Part shown: positions 49,531 to 58,651 of the stretch, in pieces | How the letters are laid out: each line of letters opens with the position of its first letter | How positions within the stretch are numbered: the first letter of the stretch is position 1 | Assembly (NCBI RefSeq): GCF_001719165.1 | Contig: NZ_CP017057.1 | Location: forward strand, 2,784,501-2,848,500 | Source: Erythrobacter litoralis | Lineage (GTDB): Bacteria > Pseudomonadota > Alphaproteobacteria > Sphingomonadales > Sphingomonadaceae | Length of the DNA stretch: 64,000 nucleotides | Reading direction: 5' to 3' | The notes under the pieces: generated by a model | What the model was told of the DNA's origin: nothing | Database searches by the model: none | Seen by the model: only the letters and a program-made list of their open reading frames with translations | Position numbers and translations under genes: made by a program

Positions 49531-50736
49531 ATGCAGATTTTCGAGAGTTGGAAGAAGCGGCTCGGCATGACCACAGGTGTCGCGGGACAGGGCCTTGCCA
49601 TGGCGGGCAAGAAGAATCCCTGGGGAGGCTCCGGCGGGGGCGACAGCGGCGATGCCGGTCGCGGCGATGCCGATCAAGGCCCCGACAGCGGCGACGCTGA
49701 TCCGCCTTCGGGCGACAAGGGCGGACCGCGCGGCGAAGGCCCGCGCAACCCCTGGCTTCCCGGCGGCGGCGAGGACGGCAAACGCCGTTCCGCCAGCATC
49801 GAGGACATTTTCAGGAATCGCGGCCCCGAAGGCCCGCGCCGCCGCGGCGGTGGTCCGGGCGGCCCCAATTTCCGCATGCCCCAGCGCCCCGGCGGGAAGA
49901 GCTGGGCTCCGGTCATCGCGGTCGTCGTGATCGGCGCCTTCCTGCTTCTGTCCAGCATCCATCTGGTCGAACCGCGCGAGCAGGGCGTGGTCAAGAGGCT
50001 CGGCAGCTACAGCCGCACGCTCGATCCGGGCCTGCATTTCACGCTGCCCTTCCCGATCGAAACGGTGGACGTCGAAGATGTGCAGGGCGTGCGCGCCGTC
50101 AACATCCCGGCCTCCAACCAGCGCGCGAAGCTTATCCTGACGGGCGACCAGAACCTCGTCGACCTGAGCTACACGGTGCGCTGGAACATCAAGGACCTGG
50201 CCGATTTCAAATTCGAACTGGCCGATCCGATCGAGACGGTCAACGAAGTCGCCGAAGCCGCCATGCGCGCTTCTGTTGCCGAGAAGACCCTCGACGAAAC
50301 CTTCACTGGCCAGGGCCGCGCCGAGATCCAGCAGCGGGTGCGCCTGCGCATGCAGGAATTCCTCGACGCCTATGGCGCGGGTATCGACGTGCTCGGTGTC
50401 GAGATCGCGAAGGCCGACCCGCCGGGCGAAGTGGTCGATGCCTTCCGCGACGTGTCGGTCGCTGAACAGAACGCCGATGCCGCCCGCAACGAGGCCCGCG
50501 GCTATGCCCAGCAGACCCTGAGCCGCGCCGAGGGTGAGGCCGAGGCCTTCACCAAGGTCTACGAACAATATCGCCTCGCCCCCGAAGTGACGCGCCAGCG
50601 GCTCTATTACGAAACCATGGAGCGGGTGCTCGCCCAGACCGACAAGACCGTGGTCGAGGCGGACAATGTCACACCCTATCTCCCGCTGCCCGAACTGCAG
50701 CGCCGCTCGCGCCAGCAGGCGCCGGCCGGACAATAA
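49531..50736 (+). CDS. hflK: FtsH protease modulator HflK
   Basis: A 401-residue membrane protein. The ATG at 49531 is preceded by AAGGGTG; an upstream ATG (49444) and a later one (49600) are alternatives. The N-terminal region to about 125 is Gly/Pro/Asp-rich. Then come a single membrane helix (about 128-148, WAPVIAVVVIGAFLLLSSIHL), a SPFH/band-7 domain (about 150-330, VEPREQGVVKRLGSYSRTLDPGLHFTLPFPIETV) and a coiled C-terminus. With HflC it forms the ring that encloses FtsH and regulates its membrane-protein proteolysis. hflC starts 21 bp downstream. Confidence 0.94.
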   Translation: MQIFESWKKRLGMTTGVAGQGLAMAGKKNPWGGSGGGDSGDAGRGDADQGPDSGDADPPSGDKGGPRGEGPRNPWLPGGGEDGKRRSASIEDIFRNRGPEGPRRRGGGPGGPNFRMPQRPGGKSWAPVIAVVVIGAFLLLSSIHLVEPREQGVVKRLGSYSRTLDPGLHFTLPFPIETVDVEDVQGVRAVNIPASNQRAKLILTGDQNLVDLSYTVRWNIKDLADFKFELADPIETVNEVAEAAMRASVAEKTLDETFTGQGRAEIQQRVRLRMQEFLDAYGAGIDVLGVEIAKADPPGEVVDAFRDVSVAEQNADAARNEARGYAQQTLSRAEGEAEAFTKVYEQYRLAPEVTRQRLYYETMERVLAQTDKTVVEADNVTPYLPLPELQRRSRQQAPAGQ

Positions 50737-50757
50737 TCGAACGGGATCGCAGGAAAC

Positions 50758-51594
50758 ATGGAATCCATCTGGAACAAGTATCGCTGGGCCTTCGTGATCG
50801 CGGGTATCGCGCTCGTCGGCCTGTTCCTGTCGGCCTATGTCGTCAACGAGGAAGAGCAGGTCGTCGTCGTCCAGGCAGGTAAGCCGGTCCGCACGGTCAA
50901 CACGCCGGGCGGGCAATCGGGCGCGGGGCTCAAGTTCCGCGTCCCGCTGTTCGAGAGCCTGCGCCGGGTCGACAAGCGCGTGCTCGATCTCGAGATGCGC
51001 GACGAGGAAGTGCTCTCGAACGACCAGCAGCGCCTGCTCGTCAACGCCTATGCCCGGTTCCGCATCGTCGATCCGGTGACTATGGTCGAACGCGCCAACA
51101 ACACCGACGGGGTGCGCCGCGCGCTCGAACCCATCCTCAACTCGGCGCTGCGCCAGGAGCTCGGCCGCCGCACGTTCCAGGCGATGCTGACCGCCGAACG
51201 CGGGACGGCGCTGGCAAATGTGCGCGAGAATCTCGATCGCGAGGCGCGGCAATACGGCGCGGAAGTGATCGACGTGCAGATCAAGCGGACCGACCTTCCC
51301 GAAGGCGCGCCGCTGCAATCGGCCTTCCGCCGGATGGAAACCGACCGTGAACGCGAAGCCCGCACCATTCGTGCGCAGGGCACGCGCGATGCCCGGATCA
51401 TCCGCGCCGAAGCCGATGCCGAGGCCGCCCGGATCTATGCCGACGCCTTCGGCGCGGACGAGAGCTTCTACGACTTCTACCGCGCGATGCAGAGCTATGA
51501 GCAGAGCTTCGCGCGGGGCGAGGGTCGCGGCGACAGCTCGATCATCCTCTCGCCCGACAATGAATATCTCCGGCAGTTCCGAGGCCGCCGCTGA
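50758..51594 (+). CDS. hflC: FtsH protease modulator HflC
   Basis: A 278-residue partner of HflK with one N-terminal helix (about 11-27, AFVIAGIALVGLFLSAYVV) and a SPFH/band-7 domain (about 30-200). The family patterns VVNEEEQVVVVQAGKPVRTV, RVPLFESLRRVDKRVLDLEM and QYGAEVIDVQIKRTDLPE are visible. The C-terminal part is a coiled helix. It is 21 bp downstream of hflK and about 210 bp upstream of degP, in one direction. HflKC and DegP both serve membrane-protein quality control. Confidence 0.95.
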   Translation: MESIWNKYRWAFVIAGIALVGLFLSAYVVNEEEQVVVVQAGKPVRTVNTPGGQSGAGLKFRVPLFESLRRVDKRVLDLEMRDEEVLSNDQQRLLVNAYARFRIVDPVTMVERANNTDGVRRALEPILNSALRQELGRRTFQAMLTAERGTALANVRENLDREARQYGAEVIDVQIKRTDLPEGAPLQSAFRRMETDREREARTIRAQGTRDARIIRAEADAEAARIYADAFGADESFYDFYRAMQSYEQSFARGEGRGDSSIILSPDNEYLRQFRGRR

Positions 51595-51806
51595 AGCCGC
51601 GCGCTCTCGCCCTCGATTTCCCCGCGCGCCGCTGCGACGCGGCCCGTGGACCTGCCGACCAAGCGTTGACTCGCGCCGACGGAAGGCGAGCCATGTTCAA
51701 ACGGCGTTCAGTGCCTTTCGGCTGAAACTGCGGTGCTTTCGAATGAACCGGCCGGAACGCTGAGGCGAGCCCCTGCGTTGCGACCCAAGGACAAGGATAA
51801 GAGGAC

Positions 51807-53339
51807 GTGAACACCGTGCGTTATGTATATGGCCTCTCGAGCGCGCTGCTGCTGGGCGGCGCGGCGATCTCGCTGATGACGGGAATCCCCGCCGGAGCGC
51901 AGGTGGCGCAGAATGACGACCAGGTGATGAACCGCGTCGTCCCGCGCGAAGGCGCGCCGGCGAGCTTCGCCGACCTGACCGAACAATTGCAGCCCGCCGT
52001 GGTCAACATCGCCACCCGTCAGCGGGTCGAGGTGTCGCGCAATCCCTTTGCCGGCACGCCCTTTGCCGAACTGTTCAACCGCCGCCGTGGCGGCACTCAG
52101 CCGCAGACGCGCGAGGCGCAATCGCTCGGCTCGGGCTTCATCATCTCCGCCGATGGCTTCGTGGTGACGAACAACCACGTGATCTCGCCTCCCAACAGCA
52201 ATGCGACGCTGGAGGAGATCACCGTGACCATGCCCGACGGGACCGAGTACGAGGCTGAGCTGGTCGGTTCGGACGCGGCGAGCGACCTTGCCGTGCTCAA
52301 GATCAATGCCGACCGCAGTTTCCCCTTCGTCACTTTCGGCGATTCGAGTGCGGCGCGCGTAGGCGACTGGGTGGTCGCCATCGGCAATCCGTTCGGCCTT
52401 GGCGGTACCGTCACGAGCGGCATCGTCTCCGCGATCCAGCGCACGACCGGCCAGGGCGGAGCCTACGATCGCTACATCCAGACCGATGCGAGCATCAACC
52501 GCGGCAATTCGGGCGGCCCGCTATTCGACATGCGCGGCAATGTCATCGGGATCAACAACGCGATCTTCTCGCCCTCGGGCGGGAGCGTGGGCATCGGCTT
52601 CGCCATTCCGGCGGAAACCGCCGCGCCAATCGTCCGCCAGCTGATGGCGGGCGAGGAGATCGAGAGGGGCTTCCTGGGCGTCGGCCTTCAGCCCATGGAC
52701 GACGACCTTGCCGATTCGCTCGGCCTGCAGCGCAACCGGGGCGAACTCGTCCAGAGCGTGCAGGAAGACAGCGCCGCCGAGGCTGCCGGCCTGCGTCCGG
52801 GCGACATCATCACCGAGATCAACAACCGCGAGGTCACCGCCGACCAGACGGTCTCAATCATCGTCGGCAATCTCGATCCCGGCACCCGGATTCCGATGAA
52901 GGTCCTGCGCGACGGAAACCAACTCGAACTCACCGCCACGCTCGGCAAGCGTCCGACCGAGGAAGAGCTGATGCGCTCGCAGCAGGTCTTCGATCCGGAC
53001 GCGGAAACGCCCATGGACCCCGATGCCTCGGACGGCAATGTCGAGGAAAAGCTCGGCCTGCAGGTGATCACCATGACCCCGCAGATCCGCAACAGCCTTG
53101 GCGTTGGCGAGGAGACGAACGGCCTTGTCATCGCTGCGGTCGATCCCAATTCGGATGCGGGCCGCAAGGGCCTGCGCCGCGGCGACATCATCCTCTCGGC
53201 CAATTACGAGGCGGTGGACACGATCGAGGCGCTCAATGCGCAGATCGCCGCTGCCGAGGAAGATGGACGCGACGCGGTTCTGCTACGGATCAAGCGGCGC
53301 GGCCAGCCCGCGCGCTTCCTCCCGGTTCGCCTGCGCTGA
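51807..53339 (+). CDS. degP: Do-family periplasmic serine protease (DegP/HtrA)
   Basis: A 510-residue protease/chaperone. A GTG or ATG-like start and signal peptide (ending AGAQ about residue 32) lead to a trypsin-like domain (about 45-260). Its catalytic triad is His in VVTNNHVISP, Asp in SDAASDLAVLKI and Ser in NRGNSGGPLFD. Two PDZ domains follow (about 285-380 and 405-505), with FLGVGLQPMDDDLADSL and GLVIAAVDPNSDAGRKG. The length is normal for a two-PDZ family member. It degrades or holds misfolded periplasmic proteins. A strong terminator follows at 53371. Confidence 0.96.
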   Translation: MNTVRYVYGLSSALLLGGAAISLMTGIPAGAQVAQNDDQVMNRVVPREGAPASFADLTEQLQPAVVNIATRQRVEVSRNPFAGTPFAELFNRRRGGTQPQTREAQSLGSGFIISADGFVVTNNHVISPPNSNATLEEITVTMPDGTEYEAELVGSDAASDLAVLKINADRSFPFVTFGDSSAARVGDWVVAIGNPFGLGGTVTSGIVSAIQRTTGQGGAYDRYIQTDASINRGNSGGPLFDMRGNVIGINNAIFSPSGGSVGIGFAIPAETAAPIVRQLMAGEEIERGFLGVGLQPMDDDLADSLGLQRNRGELVQSVQEDSAAEAAGLRPGDIITEINNREVTADQTVSIIVGNLDPGTRIPMKVLRDGNQLELTATLGKRPTEEELMRSQQVFDPDAETPMDPDASDGNVEEKLGLQVITMTPQIRNSLGVGEETNGLVIAAVDPNSDAGRKGLRRGDIILSANYEAVDTIEALNAQIAAAEEDGRDAVLLRIKRRGQPARFLPVRLR

Positions 53340-53370
53340 CACAAGCGGCGAAAGCCGCGCGAGAGACAAA

Positions 53371-53409
53371 AGGGCGCCCGCGGCCTCGGCAGCGGGCGCC
53401 CTCTTCTTT
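53371..53409. terminator. Bidirectional terminator between degP and the PBP1A gene
   Basis: An 11-bp perfect stem (AGGGCGCCCGC / GCGGGCGCCCT) with a 10-nt loop is followed rightward by CTTCTTTT. It lies 31 bp after degP and 20 bp beyond the 3' end of the leftward PBP gene. Confidence 0.9.
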
Positions 53410-53429
53410 TGCGGTCCTGGCGAAGCGCC

Positions 53430-55700
53430 TCAGGGGCCGCCCGCATTGCCCTGTTGCCGCGGGAGCGGCGGAGCTACCGTTGGCGTCGGGCTCGGGCTCG
53501 GCGGCACATTGCGCGGCTGGCCCTGCTGCTGGCGCTGTTGCTGGCGCTGCTGCTGCTGAGCGTTGCCGCGCCGCACTTCGGGCAATCCGCTGCCGATTGC
53601 GCGTTCGAGCACGTCTTCGTCGAGCGCGGCGGGTGGCTCGTCGACCACGTCGGGGGCGTCGGGCCGCTCGCCCTCGATCCCGAAGGGCGAGCCCTCGCCT
53701 CCACGCCGGCCGGGTTCGATCAGATTGCCCTGCTCGTCGATGAAGTAGTAATCGTCCGGATCGCCGAACATGTACTCGTCGTCAGGCTCAAGCTGCCATT
53801 CGGGCAGGTTGAGTTCAGTGTCGAATTCCTCCACCGCGCGGTCCTTCACCGCATAGCGCATGTAGGCGGCAAAGGCCTGCGCCGGGGCGCGCCCGCCCTG
53901 CAGGCCCGGCACCGCCTTCGCATCGTCGCGGCCCATCCACACCCCGGTCGTGATGCCGCTGGAAAAGCCCACGAACCAGCCGTCCTTGTTGGAGCTGGTG
54001 GTCCCGGTCTTGCCCGCCACCGGCCGCCCGATCTGCGCCGCGCGGCCGGTGCCGGTCTGGACCGCGGCCTGCAACAGGTCGGTCATTCCCGCGGTGACGT
54101 ATTCGGGGACGAGCTGGCGGTCGCGCGGACGCTCGCGTTCATAGAGCAATTCGCCGTCGGCGGTGACGACCTTTGTGATGCCGTAGGGCTCCACCCCCAT
54201 CCCGCCTGCCGAAACCGAGGCGAAGGCGCGGGTCATCTCGATCAGGCGAACTTCCGAGGAACCCAGAACCATCGAGGGAAAGGTCGAGACCGGCGAGGAA
54301 ATCCCGAAGCGGCGCGCCATCGAAGCGACTGTCCCGAAGCCGACTTCGTTGCCAAGCTGGGCCGCGACGGTGTTGATCGAATAGGCGAAGGCGGTGCGCA
54401 GATTGGTTTCGCCGATATTGCGCCCGTTGGCATTGCGCGGGCTCCAGCCGTCGATAGTCACCGGGGTATCGACCACCAGGTCCTCGGGACGGTACCCGGC
54501 CTCCAGCGCGGCGAGATAGACGAACAGTTTCCATGATGAACCGGGCTGGCGCATCGCGTTTGTCGCCCGGTTGAAATTGGATTCGACGTAATCCGTGCCG
54601 CCGACCAGCGCGAGGATCGCGCCGTCGCGGTCGAGGCTCACCAGCGCGCCCTGCGCGCCGCCGGGCGTGTTGGCATCGATCGCGGCAGTCGCGGCGCGCT
54701 GCTTGCCGATGTCGAGCGTCGTCCACACCTCGATCGGGGCGAAGGTTTCGGGCAGGAGGATATCGAGCTGCGGCAGCGCCCAGTCGGTGAAGTAGCGGAC
54801 CGAATTCTGTCCCGCCTGCTGTTTCAGTTTGACCGCATCGACATCGACAGAGGCCTGCGCCGGGGTGATATAGCCCTGCTCGCGCATCAGGCGCAGCACG
54901 ACCTGCGCACGGTCGACCGCTGCCTGCACGTCGGCGGTGGGCGAATAGCGGCTCGGCGCCTTGACCAGTCCCGCGATGATCGCGGCCTCGGCCACGGAAA
55001 GCTCGGTGGCGGGATGGCTGAAGAATTTCCGGCTGGCGCTGTCGATCCCATAGGCACCCCCGCCGAAATAGACCTTGTTGAGATAGAGCTCGAGGATCTG
55101 CTCCTTCGAGAACTTCCATTCGAGCGCCATCGCCAGCACCGCTTCGCGCGCCTTGCGATCGAAGGTGCGGTTGGTGTTGAGAAAGAGATTGCGCGCCAGC
55201 TGCTGCGAGATGGTCGAGGTCCCGCCGACGCGTTCGCGCGAGCCGACCAGACCTTCGACGATCGCGCCGGTCGTGCGCACGGGATCGATGCCGTAATGCG
55301 AATAGAACCTCTTGTCCTCGACCGCGACCATCGCATTGGTCATTGTCTCGGGGATTTCGTCGAAATCGAGCCATTCGCCAAAGGACGGGCCGAGTTCGAC
55401 GATCTCGCTGCCGTCGCTCGCGCGCACGAGGATGGTCTGGCCCGCCTGCTGCGCCTTCAACTGGTAATAGCTCGGGATCGAACGCGCGGCGAAACCGATC
55501 GCGACCGCCAGGAACAGCACGGCGATGAGAGCCAGGGTGATGCCGCCCAGCGCAATCCGCTTGATCCAGCGCCGGAGCGGGGAAGGTCCGCGCCTGCGCC
55601 CCAAGGCGCCTCCTGAAGAGCCCTTCCCCGATCTTTCGCTCGCCGCCCGGCGCGATCCGCGCTTGTCCTTGTTCTGCAGGTTCCTGCCCCGTTTAGACAT
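53430..55700 (-). CDS. mrcA: Penicillin-binding protein 1A family (bifunctional glycosyltransferase/transpeptidase)
   Basis: A 756-residue class A PBP. A basic cytoplasmic tail (1-47) and one helix (about 48-70) precede the GT51 domain (about 95-265; catalytic Glu in VEDKRFYSHYGID, also GGTSTISQQLARN). The transpeptidase domain (about 345-620) has the motifs SSWK, SIN and KTGTT. The C-terminal 100 residues are acidic, then Gln/Arg-rich (QQQQRQQQRQQQGQ) and Pro-rich, an unusual disordered tail. It polymerises and crosslinks peptidoglycan. It converges with degP and shares the terminator. Confidence 0.95.
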   Translation of the reverse strand: MSKRGRNLQNKDKRGSRRAASERSGKGSSGGALGRRRGPSPLRRWIKRIALGGITLALIAVLFLAVAIGFAARSIPSYYQLKAQQAGQTILVRASDGSEIVELGPSFGEWLDFDEIPETMTNAMVAVEDKRFYSHYGIDPVRTTGAIVEGLVGSRERVGGTSTISQQLARNLFLNTNRTFDRKAREAVLAMALEWKFSKEQILELYLNKVYFGGGAYGIDSASRKFFSHPATELSVAEAAIIAGLVKAPSRYSPTADVQAAVDRAQVVLRLMREQGYITPAQASVDVDAVKLKQQAGQNSVRYFTDWALPQLDILLPETFAPIEVWTTLDIGKQRAATAAIDANTPGGAQGALVSLDRDGAILALVGGTDYVESNFNRATNAMRQPGSSWKLFVYLAALEAGYRPEDLVVDTPVTIDGWSPRNANGRNIGETNLRTAFAYSINTVAAQLGNEVGFGTVASMARRFGISSPVSTFPSMVLGSSEVRLIEMTRAFASVSAGGMGVEPYGITKVVTADGELLYERERPRDRQLVPEYVTAGMTDLLQAAVQTGTGRAAQIGRPVAGKTGTTSSNKDGWFVGFSSGITTGVWMGRDDAKAVPGLQGGRAPAQAFAAYMRYAVKDRAVEEFDTELNLPEWQLEPDDEYMFGDPDDYYFIDEQGNLIEPGRRGGEGSPFGIEGERPDAPDVVDEPPAALDEDVLERAIGSGLPEVRRGNAQQQQRQQQRQQQGQPRNVPPSPSPTPTVAPPLPRQQGNAGGP

Positions 55701-55879
55701 CGAATGAAATCAGCCCGTCCGCCTCTCGCAGGGCCCTGCCCGGACCCTCGAAGAGGCCATGCATAGGCCAGTTGTAACCCCGCGTGAACATCCAGGCGCG
55801 GACCCTTCCCCGATGCCGGTCGCACACGCGGCGCATGTCGGCGCGAGGAGGCGTGGATGCGGGAGCGCGATGCAGGCGG

Positions 55880-56296
55880 CTATTCGCCTTCCGGCACGAA
55901 TTCGAGCGCGGCGGAATTGATGCAGTAGCGCAGCCCCCCTTCCTCGGGCGGGCCGTCGGGGAAGACATGGCCGAGATGGCTGCCGCACTTGCCGCACAGG
56001 ACTTCGGTGCGGATCATGCCAAAGGAGATGTCGCGGCGCTCCTCGACCGTTTCGGCTTCGGCGGGGCGGGTGAAGGCGGGCCAGCCGCAGCCGCTGTTGT
56101 ATTTCGCCGCGCTGATGAACAGCCGCGTGCCGCAGGCGGCGCACATATATTCGCCGTTCTCGTAGAACTTGTCGTACTTGCCGGTATAGGCGCGTTCGGT
56201 TCCGGCCTCACGCAGGATGTGGAACTGTTCGGCCGTGAGCCGTTCGCGCCACTGCTCCTCGGTCAGGCTCTTGGGATCTTCGGGGGTGGAATCCAT
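55880..56296 (-). CDS. msrB: Peptide methionine (R)-S-oxide reductase
   Basis: A 138-residue MsrB. It has the zinc-binding CxxC pairs (CAAC and CGKC) and the family core [15 protein letters not shown] and the catalytic Cys region [12 protein letters not shown]. The R-epimer-specific partner of msrA. It lies alone between the PBP1A gene and fzlA; the upstream 180 bp to the PBP gene show no gene. Confidence 0.95.
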   Translation of the reverse strand: MDSTPEDPKSLTEEQWRERLTAEQFHILREAGTERAYTGKYDKFYENGEYMCAACGTRLFISAAKYNSGCGWPAFTRPAEAETVEERRDISFGMIRTEVLCGKCGSHLGHVFPDGPPEEGGLRYCINSAALEFVPEGE

Positions 56297-56368
56297 CGCG
56301 CTGTCCTCTCTTTCACCGGGCTATATCGGGACCGCGCGCGCGGGCGCAAGGGCGCACGGGCGGCCCTG

Positions 56369-57040
56369 CTACATGTCGACGAGCGCGTAATGGGCGGGCG
56401 GCTTGATCACGTCCATCCGTTCGGTCAGCAGCGGGCGGAAGCTCGGGCGGCTCTTGAACACGGCATACCAGCCACGCGTCTGTTCGTGTCCGTTCCAGTC
56501 GATCCCGCCGAGATAGTCCGCAACGCTGATCTGCGCCGCGGCGGCAAGGTCGGCGAGGCTCATGGTCGAACCCGCCAGCCACGGGCGGTTGTCGATCAGC
56601 CAGTCCATGTAGTCGAGATGGCCATGCGCCATCTTCATCGCCTCGCGCAGCGCCCGGCTGTCGGGGGGCTGACGCAGGACGAGGCGCTTCTTCATCCGCT
56701 CGGACAGCAGCGGCGCGGTCACATCGGCGTAGAAATTCTCGTCGAACAGCGCGACCAGCCTCCGGATTTCGGCCCGCATCACCGCCGGCCCGTTGATCAT
56801 CGGCGTCTTTTCGCAGGTCTCTTCGAGATATTCGCAGATCGCACGGCTGTCGGCGAGCGTGATGCCGCGCACCTCTTCGACCAGCACCGGTGTTCGCCCG
56901 GCAGGATTGAGATTCCAGAAGGCATCCGAAGCCGCCCAGGGATCCTCGCGCACCATGTCGTAGGCGATCTGCTTTTCGCCCATGAGCAGGCGCACCTTGC
57001 GGCTGAAGGGGCACAGGGGAAACTGGTAAAGACGCCACAT
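56369..57040 (-). CDS. fzlA: FzlA-like GST-fold FtsZ-binding protein
   Basis: A 223-residue glutathione S-transferase-fold protein. MWRLYQFPLCPFSRKVRLLMGEK starts the thioredoxin-like domain and LADSRAICEYLEE follows. The all-helical domain includes ALFDENFYADVTAPLLSERMKKRL and WLAGSTMSLADLAAAAQISVADYLGGIDW. The protein ends RPLLTERMDVIKPPAHYALVDM. This combination, including the HYAxxDx end, matches Caulobacter FzlA, which curves FtsZ filaments and promotes constriction. Five extra codons upstream (MRGCA) are unlikely. A true GST catalytic role is not supported. Confidence 0.85.
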   Translation of the reverse strand: MWRLYQFPLCPFSRKVRLLMGEKQIAYDMVREDPWAASDAFWNLNPAGRTPVLVEEVRGITLADSRAICEYLEETCEKTPMINGPAVMRAEIRRLVALFDENFYADVTAPLLSERMKKRLVLRQPPDSRALREAMKMAHGHLDYMDWLIDNRPWLAGSTMSLADLAAAAQISVADYLGGIDWNGHEQTRGWYAVFKSRPSFRPLLTERMDVIKPPAHYALVDM

Positions 57041-57128
57041 TGCGCATCCACGCATGCCTCAAACGGCCACGCGAATCCACCCGGTGAAAGCGCGCGGACG
57101 ACGAAGCCTGCGCATAAACGGCCAGGAT

Positions 57129-57524
57129 CTACAGCCCGGCGGAGCGTTTCATCATCAGGCAGGCAGGCATGATCTCTTCGACGGTCTCCGGGCGCTCCTC
57201 GAATTGGTTGAACTGGAGCGCGACGAGATCGAACACTGCGCGCCGATCGAGCCCGCGTTCGTCCATCAGCCGGGCCATCGTCCGCACGAAGAATTCGCGC
57301 GCGCCTTCCTCCGGCTGTGCGGGATAGGCCGCGCCACGCTCGTCGCCGTCCTTCTGCCAGCCATTCACGAGCGCGATCGCCACCGCGCAGCGCAATGCGG
57401 CGGCCTGTTCCAGATCGAGCGTCTCGAGACTGACGGGCTCGGCCGCCTCGAGAGCCGTTTCGTCAGCGGGAGGGGCGGCCTGTGCGAAAAGCGCGAGCGG
57501 GGCGATGATGGAGAGCATGGTCAT
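57129..57524 (-). CDS. Small exported protein of unknown function
   Basis: A 131-residue protein with a short hydrophobic N-terminus (MTMLSIIAPLALFAQA) that looks like a signal peptide cleaved near AQA. The mature part is acidic at first, then helical (QAAALRCAVAIALVNGWQKDGDERG, REFFVRTMARLMDERGLDR) with two Cys (LRCAV, PACLMM). I recognise no family. Similar short helical secreted proteins with this cadence are common in sphingomonads. Confidence 0.65.
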   Translation of the reverse strand: MTMLSIIAPLALFAQAAPPADETALEAAEPVSLETLDLEQAAALRCAVAIALVNGWQKDGDERGAAYPAQPEEGAREFFVRTMARLMDERGLDRRAVFDLVALQFNQFEERPETVEEIMPACLMMKRSAGL

Positions 57525-57634
57525 GCGCTGCCCTATAGGCGCCCGGCTGAACCGCTGGCTACGAAAACCCGGCTTGCCGCCTCACGGGCCAGCGCCTAAT
57601 CCGTCGTCCGGGTCGAAATAGGAGAGAACCACAC

Positions 57635-58027
57635 ATGATCAGCCACGTAATGATCGGCACCAACGATATCGAGAAGGCCAAATCCTTCTACAACGCCGTT
57701 CTCGGCGTGCTCGGCGCGGGCGAACCTTTCGTCAACGTCGCCGCGAGCGGGCACACCCGCCTGTTCTACATGCATGGCGGGCACACCTTTGCCGTGTCCG
57801 AGCCGATCAACGACCAGCCTGCGACCTGCGCCAACGGAGCGACGATCGGCTTTGCCTGTTCGAGCCCGGAGCAGGTCAAGGAACTCCACGACGCGGCGAT
57901 CGCGAATGGCGGAAAGAGCATCGAGGACCCGCCCGGCCCGCGCGAAGGGCCGATGGGCGTGATGCATCTTTGCTATTTCACCGACCCCGACGGCAACAAG
58001 GTCTGCGGCATCCACCGCCCGGGCTGA
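57635..58027 (+). CDS. VOC (glyoxalase/bleomycin-resistance) family protein
   Basis: A 130-residue VOC-fold protein. Two beta-alpha-beta-beta-beta modules are visible (MISHVMIGTNDIEKAKSFYNAVL in the first, CYFTDPDGNKVCGIHRPG in the second). Metal-binding His residues can be guessed (H4, H52 and the late acidic residue), but the substrate is unknown. It starts after AGGAGAGAAC at a good distance. It is convergent with metW. Confidence 0.88.
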   Translation: MISHVMIGTNDIEKAKSFYNAVLGVLGAGEPFVNVAASGHTRLFYMHGGHTFAVSEPINDQPATCANGATIGFACSSPEQVKELHDAAIANGGKSIEDPPGPREGPMGVMHLCYFTDPDGNKVCGIHRPG

Positions 58028-58039
58028 ACTGGGAAGGTC

Positions 58040-58651
58040 TCACCGGCTGAGCTGAAAGACCGCGAATTCGGCGCGCCAGTTCGCCCCCACGGGCGAAATG
58101 GCGCGCTCCCTTGCGAAGAACCACGAACGCTCGATAACCGCGCGCTTTTCCCGCGCGAGATCGCGGAAATCGTCGATCGTGACATGGTGGATGTTCTGCG
58201 TCTCGTACCAGCTCACGGGCAGTGCGCTCGTGACCGGCATCCGCCCGCCGAACATCAGCGCGGCACGGGTGCGCCAATGCGCGAAATTGGGGAAACTGAC
58301 GAAGGCCCGCTCGCCCACCCTCAAAAGCTCGTCGAGCATGAGGTCGGGCCGGGTCGCGGTCTGCAGCGTCTGGCTGAGCACCGCGAAATCGAACGCCTTG
58401 TCGGGATATTCGGCAAGATCGATGTTCGCATCGCCCTGCACCACCGAAAGCCCCCGTGCGACGCAGCGCTCGACCAAGGCGGCGTCGATCTCGATCCCGC
58501 GCGCATCGCAGCCGCTATCGCCCTGCAGGGCAGCCATCAACGCGCCGTCGCCGCAGCCGATATCGAGCACCATCCTGCCCGGGCCATAGCCCGCGATCGC
58601 ATCGGCGATCACGGCCAGATCGAAGCGCAGCGGGGTCCTGCTTTCAGCCAT
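58040..58651 (-). CDS. metW: Methionine biosynthesis protein MetW
   Basis: A 203-residue Rossmann-type methyltransferase-like protein. [16 protein letters not shown] is motif I; the body contains [27 protein letters not shown] and [21 protein letters not shown], the MetW hallmark. The start [10 protein letters not shown] overlaps the metX 3' end by 8 bp. MetW partners MetX in homoserine acylation in many proteobacteria. The pair is the usual arrangement. Confidence 0.94.
   Translation of the reverse strand: MAESRTPLRFDLAVIADAIAGYGPGRMVLDIGCGDGALMAALQGDSGCDARGIEIDAALVERCVARGLSVVQGDANIDLAEYPDKAFDFAVLSQTLQTATRPDLMLDELLRVGERAFVSFPNFAHWRTRAALMFGGRMPVTSALPVSWYETQNIHHVTIDDFRDLAREKRAVIERSWFFARERAISPVGANWRAEFAVFQLSR

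Noticed and set aside
53480..53600. CTG/CAG-like triplet-rich stretch as a separate repeat element
   Set aside because: It is explained by the Gln/Arg-rich coding tail of the PBP1A homologue.
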